A DNA stretch of 64,000 nt from NCBI RefSeq assembly GCF_900115165.1, contig NZ_FOVP01000005.1, forward strand, positions 62,001 to 126,000. The letters run 5' to 3'. The DNA comes from Roseovarius lutimaris (GTDB lineage: Bacteria > Pseudomonadota > Alphaproteobacteria > Rhodobacterales > Rhodobacteraceae). A program made the position numbers and the translations under genes. Under the pieces are notes generated by a model, which saw only the letters and a program-made list of their open reading frames with translations, ran no database searches and had not been told where the DNA came from. Positions 29,160 to 37,990 of the stretch are shown one piece after another (the stretch's first letter is position 1; each line of letters opens with the position of its first letter).

Positions 29160-30611
29160 ATGAACTTTTCGCTGACACGAACCGTGATTTTCGCCATCGC
29201 GCTAGGCGGGGCAAATGTTGCATTTGCGCAGGATGGCGAGGTGGGTGTAAAGCAATATGACGACGGCGGCACCTATGAGGGCACGTTCAAGAACGGCCTT
29301 CAGCATGGCACCGGCACCTATACCCTGCCCAACGGGTATGAATATTCCGGGGAATGGGTTGACGGTGAAATCAAGGGCAAGGGCGTGGCGCGCTTTCCCA
29401 ACGGTTCGGTCTATGAAGGCGAATTCGCGCGCGGCAAACCGAATGGCGTCGGCAAGATCGTGTTCACCGATGGCGGCACCTATGAGGGGGCCTGGGCCGA
29501 TGGCAAAATCACCGGTCAGGGCGTCGCGGTCTATGCCAATGGCGTGCGCTATCAGGGCGGATTTCGCAACGCGATGCATGACGGGCGCGGGCGCATGGAG
29601 TCACCGGGTGGTTATATCTATGACGGCGATTGGGTGAATGGCGTCAAGGAAGGCACCGCCAAGATCACCTATCCCGACGGCGCGGTCTATGAAGGCGCGG
29701 TCGCGCGGGGCGCACGCGAAGGTCAGGGCAAGCTGACCATGCCCGATGGTCTTATCTATGAGGGGACGTGGCGCGCGGGCCAGATTGACGGCAAGGGCAA
29801 ACTCATCCAGCCCAATGGCGATATCTATGAAGGCGATCTTGTCGCCGGTCAGCGCGAAGGCATGGGCCGTGTCACCTATGAAAACGGTGACATCTACGAG
29901 GGCGCATTCGAGGGGGATCGCCGCCACGGGCAAGGCACCTTCACCGGCACCGATGGCTATGAATACACTGGCTCCTGGGTGGCCGGCAAAATCTCGGGTG
30001 AGGGGCGCGTGACCTATCCTGATGGCTCGGTCTATGAGGGCGAGTTTCGCGATGACCTTGCCAATGGCGAGGGCAAGATCATCTATCCCGACGGCTCGAC
30101 CTATGAGGGCTCATGGGTTGGTGGCGTGATCGAGGGCACGGGCCGCGCGACCTATCCCAACGGGCTTGTCTATGAGGGCGAATTCGAGAATGCCCGCAAC
30201 CATGGTCAGGGTGTGATGACCTATGCCGATGGCTATCGCTATGAGGGCGAATGGCGCGATGGACAGCGCCACGGTCAGGGCGTCGCGACCTATCCCGACG
30301 GCACCATCTATAGCGGCGCGTTCGCCGATGGGCAGCGCCACGGTCAGGGAAAAATCACCATGCCGGACGGGTTTATCTATGAAGGCACCTGGCAGAATGG
30401 CGAGATTTCCGGTCAGGGCACCGCGACCTATGTCAACGGCGATGTCTATGAGGGCATGTTCCGAGAGGGCAAGCGTCAGGGCGAAGGCACGATGCGCTAT
30501 GCCACCGGGCAAGAGGCCAGCGGCGAATGGCAGGACGGTGCGTTGACCGACAACACCACCCCGGCAGAGGCCGCACAACCGAGCGAAGAGGCCCCGGCCC
30601 CGTCAGAGTGA
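29160..30611 (+). CDS. exported 19-repeat MORN protein
   Basis: A 483-residue protein. After a signal peptide (residues 1-23, ending VAFAQ), the rest is 18 full and one partial MORN repeats of exactly 23 residues, each of the form GxxYEGxWxxGxxxGxGxxxxPD, followed by a Pro/Glu/Ala tail. MORN repeats fold as a long beta sheet and often bind membranes or scaffold cell-surface proteins. A secreted version of this length suggests a periplasmic or outer-membrane scaffold. The repeat register is perfect throughout. The ribosome binding site is weak. Neighbouring genes give no clue to its role. Confidence 0.88.
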   Translation: MNFSLTRTVIFAIALGGANVAFAQDGEVGVKQYDDGGTYEGTFKNGLQHGTGTYTLPNGYEYSGEWVDGEIKGKGVARFPNGSVYEGEFARGKPNGVGKIVFTDGGTYEGAWADGKITGQGVAVYANGVRYQGGFRNAMHDGRGRMESPGGYIYDGDWVNGVKEGTAKITYPDGAVYEGAVARGAREGQGKLTMPDGLIYEGTWRAGQIDGKGKLIQPNGDIYEGDLVAGQREGMGRVTYENGDIYEGAFEGDRRHGQGTFTGTDGYEYTGSWVAGKISGEGRVTYPDGSVYEGEFRDDLANGEGKIIYPDGSTYEGSWVGGVIEGTGRATYPNGLVYEGEFENARNHGQGVMTYADGYRYEGEWRDGQRHGQGVATYPDGTIYSGAFADGQRHGQGKITMPDGFIYEGTWQNGEISGQGTATYVNGDVYEGMFREGKRQGEGTMRYATGQEASGEWQDGALTDNTTPAEAAQPSEEAPAPSE

Positions 30612-32141
30612 TCAGACCGCCCTGCCCGCGTCAAGATCGTCAAGGATGCGCGCGGCACCTTCCAGAACGGCGGTTTTTCGGTCCTCGGCCATCTTCTCCC
30701 AGGTGCGATAGATCGGGCCCATGCGCGGGTTTTTCGCAAACCGGTCGCGGTGACGGTGCAGGAAATCCCAGTATAACAGGTTGAACGGACAGGCCTTTTC
30801 GCCGGTCTTCTCCTTGACGGAATAGGCGCAGCCCGCGCAATAATCCGACATCTTGTTGATGTAATTGCCTGACGAGACATAGGGCTTGCTGGCGATGATC
30901 CCGCCATCGGCGAACTGGCTCATGCCGATGGTATTGGGCGCCTCGACCCATTCATAGGCATCGACATAGACCGCCAGATACCAGTCATGCACCTGCGCCG
31001 GTTCGACCCCGGCCAAAAGCGCGAAATTGCCGGTCACCATCAGGCGCTGAATGTGATGCGCATAGCCCTCTTGCCGGGTCTGATCGACCGCATGGGCCAG
31101 ACAATTCATCCGCGTTTCGCCGCCCCAATAGGCGGCCGGAAGGGCGCGGTCATGGCCAAGATGATTGCGCGCCGTGTATTCGGGGCCCTCGTGAAAATAG
31201 AGACCGCGCACATATTCCCGCCAGCCGATCACCTGACGGATATAGCCTTCGGCGGCATTGATCGGCACGTTTCCGGCTTGCCATTCTTCAACCACGCGGG
31301 TGCAGATATCCACAGGATCAAGCAATCCGATGTTCAAATACGGCGATAGCACGGAATGATGCAGGAATTTGTCGCCCGCAAGCATCGCATCCTGATAATC
31401 GCCGAACTCTGGCAAAAGCTGCCCGGCAAAATGATCCAATGCGCGCTTGGCCTGACCGGGTGTGACCGCAAACCAGAACGGGCGCAGCGTACCGAAATTA
31501 TCGCCAAACCGCGCCTCGACCAGATCAAGCACCTCTTCGGTGATCTCGTCGGGTGTAAACTGCAGCGGGGCAGAGCGCAGCATATCGGCGCGCGCGCGCT
31601 TGCGGTTGTCGTGGTCATAGTTCCACTTGCCCCCCGCCGGTTTGTCGCCCTCCATCAGATAGCCGGTCTTGCGGCGCATCTCGCGATAGAAATATTCCAT
31701 CCGCAGCTCTTTGCGCCCCTCGGCCCATTCGGTAAATTCAGGCAGAGAACAGATAAAGCGATCATCGGGCAGGATCGTCACCGAGAGTGGCGCGTTTTCA
31801 AGCGCCTCAAGCAGCCGCCATTCGCCCGGTTGGGTGGCCAGTACCGTGCTGGTGCCATACTCTTGCCCGCGCCGCATCAATTCTCCGACAATTGATTTAG
31901 ACGCGTCCTGATCATCGAGCCTGGTATAGGCGACCTGCCAGCCGTCATCGCGTAGCGTTTGCGCAAAATGGCGCATCGCCGACAGGATAAGCGCGATTTT
32001 CCTGGGATGATGGGGCACATAGCGCGCCTCGTCCATCACTTCGGCCATCACGATGATATCGCTGGATTTATCCGCGCGGCTTAGCGCCGACAGGCGCGTC
32101 GAAAGCTGATCGCCGAGCACCAGAACAAGACGCTCTACCAT
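30612..32141 (-). CDS. phrB: FeS-containing bacterial photolyase/cryptochrome
   Basis: A 509-residue protein of the FeS-BCP class, which repairs (6-4) photoproducts or senses light using FAD, a lumazine-type antenna and a [4Fe-4S] cluster. Four cysteines at 347, 435, 438 and 451 match the cluster ligands of Agrobacterium PhrB with a constant offset of three. The active-site phrase AHHIQRLMVTGNFAL is present. The ATG overlaps the stop of the upstream SDR gene (7 bases), so they are coupled. In Rhodobacter the same class is called CryB and has a regulatory role, so repair versus signalling is open. Confidence 0.93.
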   Translation of the reverse strand: MVERLVLVLGDQLSTRLSALSRADKSSDIIVMAEVMDEARYVPHHPRKIALILSAMRHFAQTLRDDGWQVAYTRLDDQDASKSIVGELMRRGQEYGTSTVLATQPGEWRLLEALENAPLSVTILPDDRFICSLPEFTEWAEGRKELRMEYFYREMRRKTGYLMEGDKPAGGKWNYDHDNRKRARADMLRSAPLQFTPDEITEEVLDLVEARFGDNFGTLRPFWFAVTPGQAKRALDHFAGQLLPEFGDYQDAMLAGDKFLHHSVLSPYLNIGLLDPVDICTRVVEEWQAGNVPINAAEGYIRQVIGWREYVRGLYFHEGPEYTARNHLGHDRALPAAYWGGETRMNCLAHAVDQTRQEGYAHHIQRLMVTGNFALLAGVEPAQVHDWYLAVYVDAYEWVEAPNTIGMSQFADGGIIASKPYVSSGNYINKMSDYCAGCAYSVKEKTGEKACPFNLLYWDFLHRHRDRFAKNPRMGPIYRTWEKMAEDRKTAVLEGAARILDDLDAGRAV

Positions 32142-32800
32142 GCGACGGGTTTGCCTTGCCAGTCAAAGAACTGCCCGCTTTGCGCCGGGGTCAGCGCGTC
32201 GATCACGCCAAGCAGGTTATCGGCCGCCTCGGGCGCGGCCACGGCGGGATGGCGATCAAGGTATTTCTCGGTGAACGGCGTGCGCACCGTGCCCGGATGC
32301 AGCGCGACACAGATCGCATCGCTGTGGGTGCGCGCCAGCTCAATCGCGCCGGTATGGATCATCTGGTTGAGCGCGGCCTTGGCGGTGCGATAGCTGTTCC
32401 AGCCGCCCTTGGCATTATCCCCGATCGACCCGACCCGCGCCGAAAGTGCGGCAAAGACCGCCCGCCCCTTGCGCGGCATAAGGCCAAGACTGTGCTTGAG
32501 CACCAGGGACGGGCCAATGCAATTGACGGCAAACTGATCCATCATCGCAGTCGCGTCGAGCGACCGAAGGGTTTTCTCGGGCGCGGCGCCGTTGATTTCA
32601 AGCGCGCCGGTGGCCACAAAGATAAGGTCGAACGGCCCGACAAGGCGGCCCAGTTCTTCGGCGACCGAGGCCTCATTCGTGACATCCAGACCGTCCGCGC
32701 TGCGCGACAGGCCGGTTACGGCGACGCCCCGTGCGCTCAGCGCCGCGCATAGCGCAGCCCCGATCCCGCCCGAGGCGCCGATGATCAATGCGTTTTCCAT
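32135..32800 (-). CDS. short-chain dehydrogenase (C-factor-like SDR)
   Basis: A 221-residue SDR with the cofactor motif IIGASGGIGAAL, an NCIGPSLVL segment and the catalytic YRTAK, with Ser in ALSARVGSIGDN. It resembles the C-factor/CsgA-like subgroup often found beside photolyase genes. The reaction and substrate are unknown. I take the ATG at 32800; a GTG two codons earlier is possible. It is the first gene of a two-gene operon with phrB, overlapping it by seven bases. Confidence 0.85.
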   Translation of the reverse strand: MENALIIGASGGIGAALCAALSARGVAVTGLSRSADGLDVTNEASVAEELGRLVGPFDLIFVATGALEINGAAPEKTLRSLDATAMMDQFAVNCIGPSLVLKHSLGLMPRKGRAVFAALSARVGSIGDNAKGGWNSYRTAKAALNQMIHTGAIELARTHSDAICVALHPGTVRTPFTEKYLDRHPAVAAPEAADNLLGVIDALTPAQSGQFFDWQGKPVAW

Positions 32801-32924
32801 GACCACAGAGCTAGACGGATTGCGCCGCGCTTCAAGACCAATCGCGCCCTGCCCGAGCGTTCAATCGAATCAAAGGTCAATTTCGGGGTTTTCATCTCGC
32901 GCGCCCAATCCTATAGTCCGGCGC

Positions 32925-33014
32925 ATGACTAAGCAGGATCATATGACATTGCCCATGACTCGCGCGATTTTGCGCGCGTTTCCGGCTGCCCTGCTAGACC
33001 TAAGCCGCCTCTGA
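32925..33014 (+). CDS. leuL: leucine leader peptide of leuA
   Basis: A 29-codon ORF (or 23 codons from the ATG at 32943) that ends with a Leu-rich run: CTG CTA GAC CTA AGC CGC CTC TGA encodes LLDLSRL. It uses the rare CTA codon twice, as expected for a ribosome-stalling sensor. Its stop codon lies in the first arm of the terminator hairpin at 33008-33044. Low leucyl-tRNA would stall the ribosome at the Leu codons and change the downstream fold. It is too short for normal gene finders. Confidence 0.8.
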   Translation: MTKQDHMTLPMTRAILRAFPAALLDLSRL

Positions 33015-33073
33015 GCGTGCCGGCCCGGCGCGACCGCTCAGAGGATGTGCCTTTTCGCGCCACAGGCTTAGGA
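32999..33073 (+). promoter_or_regulatory. leuA transcription attenuator
   Basis: A perfect 10-bp stem, CCTCTGAGCG (33008-33017) with CGCTCAGAGG (33035-33044), is followed by ATGTGCCTTTT. An outer pair, CCTAAGCC (32999-33006) with GGCTTAGG (33066-33073), encloses it. The Leu codons of the leader overlap the left arms, so ribosome position can decide the fold. Confidence 0.75.
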
Positions 33074-33093
33074 CAAATAAAAAGAGACTCAAA

Positions 33094-34686
33094 ATGACTG
33101 ATCAGACCAAAAACCGCGTTCCCTCGCAGGCCCAAAAAGAGCGTGTGGTGATTTTCGACACCACCCTGCGGGATGGCGAACAATCCCCCGGCGCCACCAT
33201 GACCCATGCGGAAAAGCTCGAAATTGCCGGGCTTCTGGATGAGATGGGCGTCGATATCATCGAGGCCGGATTTCCGATCGCCTCGGAAGGCGATTTCCGC
33301 GCCGTGAGCGAGATTGCGGCGAATTCGAAAAATTCGGTAATCTGCGGGCTGGCGCGGGCGAATATCAAGGATATCGACCGCTGCTGGGAGGCGGTGAAAG
33401 GCGCGGCGCAACCGCGCATTCACACCTTTATCGGCACCTCGCCATTGCACCGGGCGATCCCCAATCTCGACATGGATCAGATGGCCGAGCGAATTCACGA
33501 GACGGTTACCCATGCGCGCAACTTGTGTGACAACGTGCAATGGTCGCCGATGGATGCCACGCGCACCGAATGGGACTATCTGTGCCGCACGGTCGAGATC
33601 GCGATCAAGGCCGGCGCGAGCACGATCAATATCCCCGATACGGTGGGCTATACGGCGCCGGTTGAATCTGCCGACCTGATCCGCCGCCTGATCGAAACCG
33701 TGCCCGGCGCCGATGAGGTTGTCTTTGCCACCCATTGTCACAACGATCTTGGCATGGCCACGGCCAATGCCCTGGCGGCGGTGGCGGGCGGCGCGCGCCA
33801 GATCGAATGCACCATCAACGGCCTTGGTGAACGCGCCGGCAACACCGCGCTGGAAGAGGTGGTGATGGCCCTCAAGGTGCGCGGTGATATCATGCCCTAT
33901 GCGACCGGCATCGACACCACCAAGATCATGAATATCTCGCGCCGCGTCGCAACGGTGTCGGGCTTTCCGGTGCAGTTCAACAAGGCGATTGTCGGCAAGA
34001 ACGCCTTTGCCCATGAATCGGGCATCCATCAGGATGGCATGCTCAAGAATGCCGAAACCTTCGAGATCATGCGCCCGTCCGACGTGGGCCTGGCCGAAAC
34101 CAATATCGTCATGGGCAAGCATTCGGGGCGCGCCGCCTTGCGCTCGAAGCTGCATGATCTGGGCTATGATCTGGCCGATAATCAGCTCAACGATGTGTTC
34201 GTGCGCTTCAAGGAATTGGCCGACCGCAAGAAAGAGGTCTATGACGAGGATCTGATCGCGCTGGTCAACATCGGGATTGATGGTGAAGGCGAACGCCTTC
34301 AGATCAAGCATTTGCGAGTGGTTTGCGGCACCGATGGGCCGCAACAGGCGAGCCTGACCATGGTGATTGACGGCACCGAGCACACGACCGAGGCCACAGG
34401 CGACGGGCCGGTCGACGCGACCTTCAATGCGGTGCGCAACCTGTTTCCGCATGGCGCGCGCCTGCAACTTTATCAGGTGCATGCGGTGACCGAGGGCACC
34501 GATGCTCAGGCCACGGTCAGCGTGCGCATGGAAGAGGACGGGCGCATCGTGACTGGGCAATCGGCCGATACCGATACGGTCGTGGCCAGTGCCAGGGCTT
34601 ATGTTCACGCGCTCAATAATCTCTTGGTGCGGCGCGAAAAATCGGGCGGTGATACGCCCGAGGTGAACTACAAAGACCTGTCCTAG
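33094..34686 (+). CDS. leuA: 2-isopropylmalate synthase
   Basis: A 530-residue enzyme that condenses 2-oxoisovalerate with acetyl-CoA in the first committed step of leucine synthesis. The catalytic TIM barrel starts VIFDTTLRDGEQSPGATM and has the metal site THCHNDLGMATAN. The C-terminal LeuA dimer/regulatory domain (residues about 390-510) is present for leucine feedback. The expression leader and attenuator lie just upstream. The other leu genes are not in the window. Confidence 0.97.
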   Translation: MTDQTKNRVPSQAQKERVVIFDTTLRDGEQSPGATMTHAEKLEIAGLLDEMGVDIIEAGFPIASEGDFRAVSEIAANSKNSVICGLARANIKDIDRCWEAVKGAAQPRIHTFIGTSPLHRAIPNLDMDQMAERIHETVTHARNLCDNVQWSPMDATRTEWDYLCRTVEIAIKAGASTINIPDTVGYTAPVESADLIRRLIETVPGADEVVFATHCHNDLGMATANALAAVAGGARQIECTINGLGERAGNTALEEVVMALKVRGDIMPYATGIDTTKIMNISRRVATVSGFPVQFNKAIVGKNAFAHESGIHQDGMLKNAETFEIMRPSDVGLAETNIVMGKHSGRAALRSKLHDLGYDLADNQLNDVFVRFKELADRKKEVYDEDLIALVNIGIDGEGERLQIKHLRVVCGTDGPQQASLTMVIDGTEHTTEATGDGPVDATFNAVRNLFPHGARLQLYQVHAVTEGTDAQATVSVRMEEDGRIVTGQSADTDTVVASARAYVHALNNLLVRREKSGGDTPEVNYKDLS

Positions 34687-34702
34687 GTGAGCGCTCTTCA
34701 GC

Positions 34703-34742
34703 CCCTTGCGTGGCTGCCTCGCACGAGGCGCGCACGCAAGGG
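34703..34742 (+). terminator. hairpin after leuA
   Basis: CCCTTGCGTG (34703-34712) pairs with CACGCAAGGG (34733-34742), with an inner GCCTCG/CGAGGC stem. There is no T-run, so it may be an mRNA-stabilising or Rho-assisted end. Confidence 0.55.
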
Positions 34743-34759
34743 CGCGATGAGTGGCCGCT

Positions 34760-35248
34760 CTAGGCATAAAGCACCAGGCCGATCAGCAAGCAGGCCGACC
34801 CAATCGCCGAGGCCGCCGTGCGCAGGTGGTTCCAGCGGGTCCAGTCACGGGCATAGACCTGCCAGTAGTCTCGGGTTTCAGGCGCAGACAGGACCATATG
34901 GTCAAGCCGTTGGTTCATCGGTACATTTCCCAGCATCGTGACCAGAAACGTACCCGCAAAATAGATCAGCCCGCCGACGATGATCCACCCCGCCGCAGGT
35001 CCGCTCATGGACATCACGCCATAGCCCGCCAGCCCCAGAGACACCGGCGCCAGACCGAGCAATCCGACCAGAAAGACCGAGCCGTAAACCTTGCGGTTGA
35101 TCTGTTGCATCGCCTCGACCCCCGTTGTCAGCGTCGCGACGCGCAGCGAGCGCATGACGAAATCCGAAAACGCCAGGAACACCCCCGCCACAAGCGCCAT
35201 CACAAGGGCAGCGCTCGCAAAAACTGTCACTTCAACCATATGTGTCAT
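34760..35248 (-). CDS. DUF1772 membrane protein
   Basis: A 162-residue protein with four predicted helices (about 8-28, 57-77, 84-104 and 142-160), of the DUF1772/anthrone-oxygenase-like type. The phrase FLVTMLGNVPMNQRLDHM and the late WTRWNHLRTAAS are the family marks. It was probably the second gene of an operon with the flavodoxin-like gene whose remnant lies just upstream (35273-35425), under a divergent TetR regulator that is now also broken. It appears intact itself but may have lost its promoter. Confidence 0.75.
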   Translation of the reverse strand: MTHMVEVTVFASAALVMALVAGVFLAFSDFVMRSLRVATLTTGVEAMQQINRKVYGSVFLVGLLGLAPVSLGLAGYGVMSMSGPAAGWIIVGGLIYFAGTFLVTMLGNVPMNQRLDHMVLSAPETRDYWQVYARDWTRWNHLRTAASAIGSACLLIGLVLYA

Positions 35249-35272
35249 TGATCCTGTCCTTTCCTTGACATC

Positions 35273-35425
35273 TCAGGCGGCCGCCTGTCCCATGGCGCGG
35301 GCCGTGCCGATCCAGCGGTCGATCTTGGCCGCATCGGCAAGCTTGACCGAGCCGAGTTGCACCACCTTGCGCGCCTTGATTCCGCAAAATCCAAGCACCT
35401 GATTGCAGAGCACCCGTCGGGTGGG
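35273..35425 (-). pseudogene. C-terminal remnant of a flavodoxin-type NAD(P)H oxidoreductase
   Basis: About 50 codons remain: CNQVLGFCGIKARKVVQLGS then VKLADAAKIDRWIGTARAMG to a stop at 35273. This resembles the C-terminus of quinone-oxidoreductase/KefF-like flavodoxin proteins (FCGI, then a W about 20 residues later). Upstream the frame turns into low-complexity sequence antisense to a TetR fragment, so the 5' part is gone. The family call is tentative. The join with the TetR remnant lies at about 35415-35435. Confidence 0.45.
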
Positions 35426-35661
35426 CCTGGGGCGAAAGAATGGCAGACATGCGAGAGGGCTGCGCCGCCGCGGTCGAGGCGCTTGATCGCGATGGCGCGC
35501 TCTGCCTTGGCAAGGACAGCGCCACAGATCTGCTCTGGACGCTGCTGTCGATCCCCACCTGGGAGCATCTGACCCAGCTTTGCGGCTGGCCGCAAGAGCG
35601 TTATATCGAAACAATCAAGGGGCTTGCGCGCAGCGAGCTAACCCTGCCACCGCGCGCCTGA
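35425..35661 (+). pseudogene. C-terminal remnant of a TetR-family regulator
   Basis: About 75 codons remain, from roughly WGERMADMREGCAAAVEAL to LARSELTLPPRA. The stretch ATDLLWTLLSIPTWEHLTQL then CGWPQERYIETI is typical of the C-terminal ligand domain of TetR/AcrR proteins. There is no DNA-binding half. An internal ATG at 35440 lets the fragment be read, but it could not bind DNA. It abuts, head to head, the broken flavodoxin-type gene. Confidence 0.6.
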
Positions 35662-35668
35662 AGCCTGC

Positions 35669-37555
35669 CTAGTCGGCCCATTCCCAGGGGCGAACGAATT
35701 GCCCAAGAGTGTGGCCAAGCTTTTCCTCGTCCACATCGCCAGTCTTGCGGACCTGCGCCACAAGCCCGCGCTTTTTGTCATCGACCACAGCCACCACCTC
35801 GGCCGCGATTTCTGCCTTGTCCAAAGCAGCATTATAGATGCGGGTGATCGCGCGTTTGCGCAGGTCGGGCTTGAACACCTTGCCAACAGCGGTTTTCGGC
35901 AGTTCGGCCAGAACCTCGACATATTTCGGGATCGCGGCGCGTTCATGAACGTGGATCTTGCAATGTTCCAGCAAAGCCTCGCCGGTGACGGTGCCACCCT
36001 CGACCAGCTCGACATAGGCGCAGGGCATTTCGCCGGAATGCGCATCGGGCTGACCGATTGCGCCGGCCATCGCCACCTCGCCGTGCGCCATTAGCGCCTC
36101 TTCGATCTCGGCCGGGTCGATATTGTGCCCCCCGCGAATGATAAGATCCTTGGCCCGCCCGGTGATCCAAAGATAGCCATCCGGGTCAATCCGGCCAAGA
36201 TCGCCGGTGCGCAGATAGTCGTCATGATGATAAAGGTCGATATTTTTCGCGGCCTCGGTATAGGTATTGCCAGGGTAGACGCCCGGATTCGAGATACAGA
36301 TCTCGCCCACCTCGTCGGCTGCGCATTCAATCGGCTTGCCCTCGGCATCGGTCTTGTAGATGCGCACATCCGTGTAGGGGAACGGCACCCCGACCGAGCC
36401 GACCTTCTTTTCGCCTTCCGGCGGGTTGCAGGACACAAGGCAGGTCGCCTCGGTCAGGCCATAGCCCTCGATCACGGTCATGTCGGTCGCCGCTTCAAAC
36501 CGGTTGAAAAGCTCAAGCGGCATCGGCGCCGAGCCGGAAAAGGCGTTTCTGACCGTGCTAAGATCGGCATCGACCTTGCGCTGCATCAGCGCGGAAACGG
36601 CGGTGGGGACGGTGATCACAAAGGTGATCTTCCAGCGCTCGCACAGCTTCCAGAAATTGTCGAACACCCCCTCGCCGCGATAGCCCGCAGGTGTCGGAAA
36701 CACCACATGCGCGCCCGATTTGATCATTGCCATCAGGATCACGTGACAGGCAAACACATGGAAAAGCGGCAGCGGACACATCACGTTGTCATGTTCGGTG
36801 AACAATAGGGTATGCCCGATCCAGCCATTGTAGATCATCCCGGAATAGCGGTGCTGCGCCACCTTGGGCATGCCGGTCGTGCCGCCGGTATGAAAATAGG
36901 CCGCCACCCGGTCTCCGGCGGAATCAGGGAAATCGAGCGCGGTTTTCTGACCTGCCAACGCCTTGTTGAAATTCAGGATATCGGCGTGATGCCCGGTCGG
37001 GATTTTCGGGCGCAGCAGCGGCACTATCCAGCTTTTGGGCGGGCTCAGATAGCGGTTGAGGTCGATTTCCAGAACCGTATGCACGCCCGGCGCATGGCGC
37101 ACCGCCTCGGCGGTTTTCTGGGCGATGTCGGTCTTGGGGAACGACTTGAGGGTGACGACCACCTTGGCCTTGGTTTCGCGCAGGATCGAGCCGATCTGTT
37201 CAGGCTCAAGCAGCGGGTTGATCGGGTTGACGATCCCGGCAATCGCCCCGCCAATGGTTGCAACTGCGGTCTCAAGACAATTGGGCAGGACAAGTGCGAC
37301 AACCTCGCCTTCGCCCACCTTGAGGCTGCGGAACAGGTTGGCCGCCTGACAGCACTGATCGTGGAACTGTTTCCAGGTCAGGGTATGTGACGGATCGCCC
37401 GCGCCCGAAAACAGCTGATAGCTGACGGCGGGGCGGTCGGGAAAGCTGCGCGCCGTATGACTGAGCATCTGGTAAAGGGTTTCGGGTTTATCCCGCGCCT
37501 CCCATGTCACTTCGTTCTGGATGTCAATCACGTCCTGTCGGCACGTAAAGCTCAT
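35669..37555 (-). CDS. acyl-CoA synthetase (AMP-forming)
   Basis: A 628-residue adenylate-forming ligase that activates a carboxylic acid to its CoA ester. The P-loop is FHTGGTTGMPK; A5 (EGYGLTEAT), A7/A8 (LRTGDLGRIDPDGYLWITGR) and the catalytic lysine in TAVGKVFK are all present. The substrate may be a medium or long fatty acid or an aromatic acid. CATAGGGAGG precedes the ATG. It sits intact between two loci that have suffered large deletions. No operon partners. Confidence 0.9.
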   Translation of the reverse strand: MSFTCRQDVIDIQNEVTWEARDKPETLYQMLSHTARSFPDRPAVSYQLFSGAGDPSHTLTWKQFHDQCCQAANLFRSLKVGEGEVVALVLPNCLETAVATIGGAIAGIVNPINPLLEPEQIGSILRETKAKVVVTLKSFPKTDIAQKTAEAVRHAPGVHTVLEIDLNRYLSPPKSWIVPLLRPKIPTGHHADILNFNKALAGQKTALDFPDSAGDRVAAYFHTGGTTGMPKVAQHRYSGMIYNGWIGHTLLFTEHDNVMCPLPLFHVFACHVILMAMIKSGAHVVFPTPAGYRGEGVFDNFWKLCERWKITFVITVPTAVSALMQRKVDADLSTVRNAFSGSAPMPLELFNRFEAATDMTVIEGYGLTEATCLVSCNPPEGEKKVGSVGVPFPYTDVRIYKTDAEGKPIECAADEVGEICISNPGVYPGNTYTEAAKNIDLYHHDDYLRTGDLGRIDPDGYLWITGRAKDLIIRGGHNIDPAEIEEALMAHGEVAMAGAIGQPDAHSGEMPCAYVELVEGGTVTGEALLEHCKIHVHERAAIPKYVEVLAELPKTAVGKVFKPDLRKRAITRIYNAALDKAEIAAEVVAVVDDKKRGLVAQVRKTGDVDEEKLGHTLGQFVRPWEWAD

Positions 37556-37674
37556 GTCGTGTCCTCCCTATGGGCCGCACGACCCCGCACGGCTCTCTCC
37601 CTGCGCGCAAGAATGTGCGGGATTGCCGGGCGGCGCAAGTTTTACGCTGCGTTTTGGTGCAGGTTTCGACGCGC

Positions 37675-37990
37675 CTAGCGCGGCGCGCTCAGGCACGTCA
37701 CCAGCGCACCTGCCATCGCGCGCAGCAGATCGGGATAAAGATCGGGCCCCGGTGCATGATCGCTTGCCATCGGATCAAGCGCCGCCAACTCGTCAGCCAA
37801 AAGCCCAAGCCAGCGGCGGGCGTTTTCCGGGTCAAGCCAGGCGTGCGAATCAAGGCCCTCATGACCGTGATCATGGCCGCGATCGTCCTCATGCCCCGCC
37901 ATATCGCCCGACGCGCCAAAGGCAACCCCCTCGCGCAAATCAAGAACGCGGGTTTCCTCGGCCGCCAAAAGCTCGACCACCCGCGCGCGT
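37675..37990 (-). pseudogene. znuA: zinc ABC transporter binding protein, doubly truncated
   Basis: Only about 105 codons of an about 310-residue ZnuA remain. The central part is recognisable: VVELLAAEETRVLDLREGV, the His-rich metal loop (HEDDRGHDHGHEGLD) and SHAWLDPENARRWLG. After LAALDP it jumps to APGPDLYPDLLRAMAGAL, the normal C-terminus, so about 150 residues are missing internally but in frame (join about 37755-37765). The signal peptide and first domain are lost at the other end, where the sequence fuses to a zur remnant (about 37990). It cannot bind or deliver zinc. Confidence 0.75.

Noticed and set aside
29260..30530. Tandem DNA repeat that could be taken for a satellite or CRISPR-like array
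   Set aside because: The 69-base period codes for 23-residue MORN repeats in one unbroken frame; there are no spacers of CRISPR type.
32929..34767. A 612-codon minus-strand frame opposite leuA
   Set aside because: Antisense to intact leuA and across its leader; composition rich in His, Arg and Gly as expected for a shadow.
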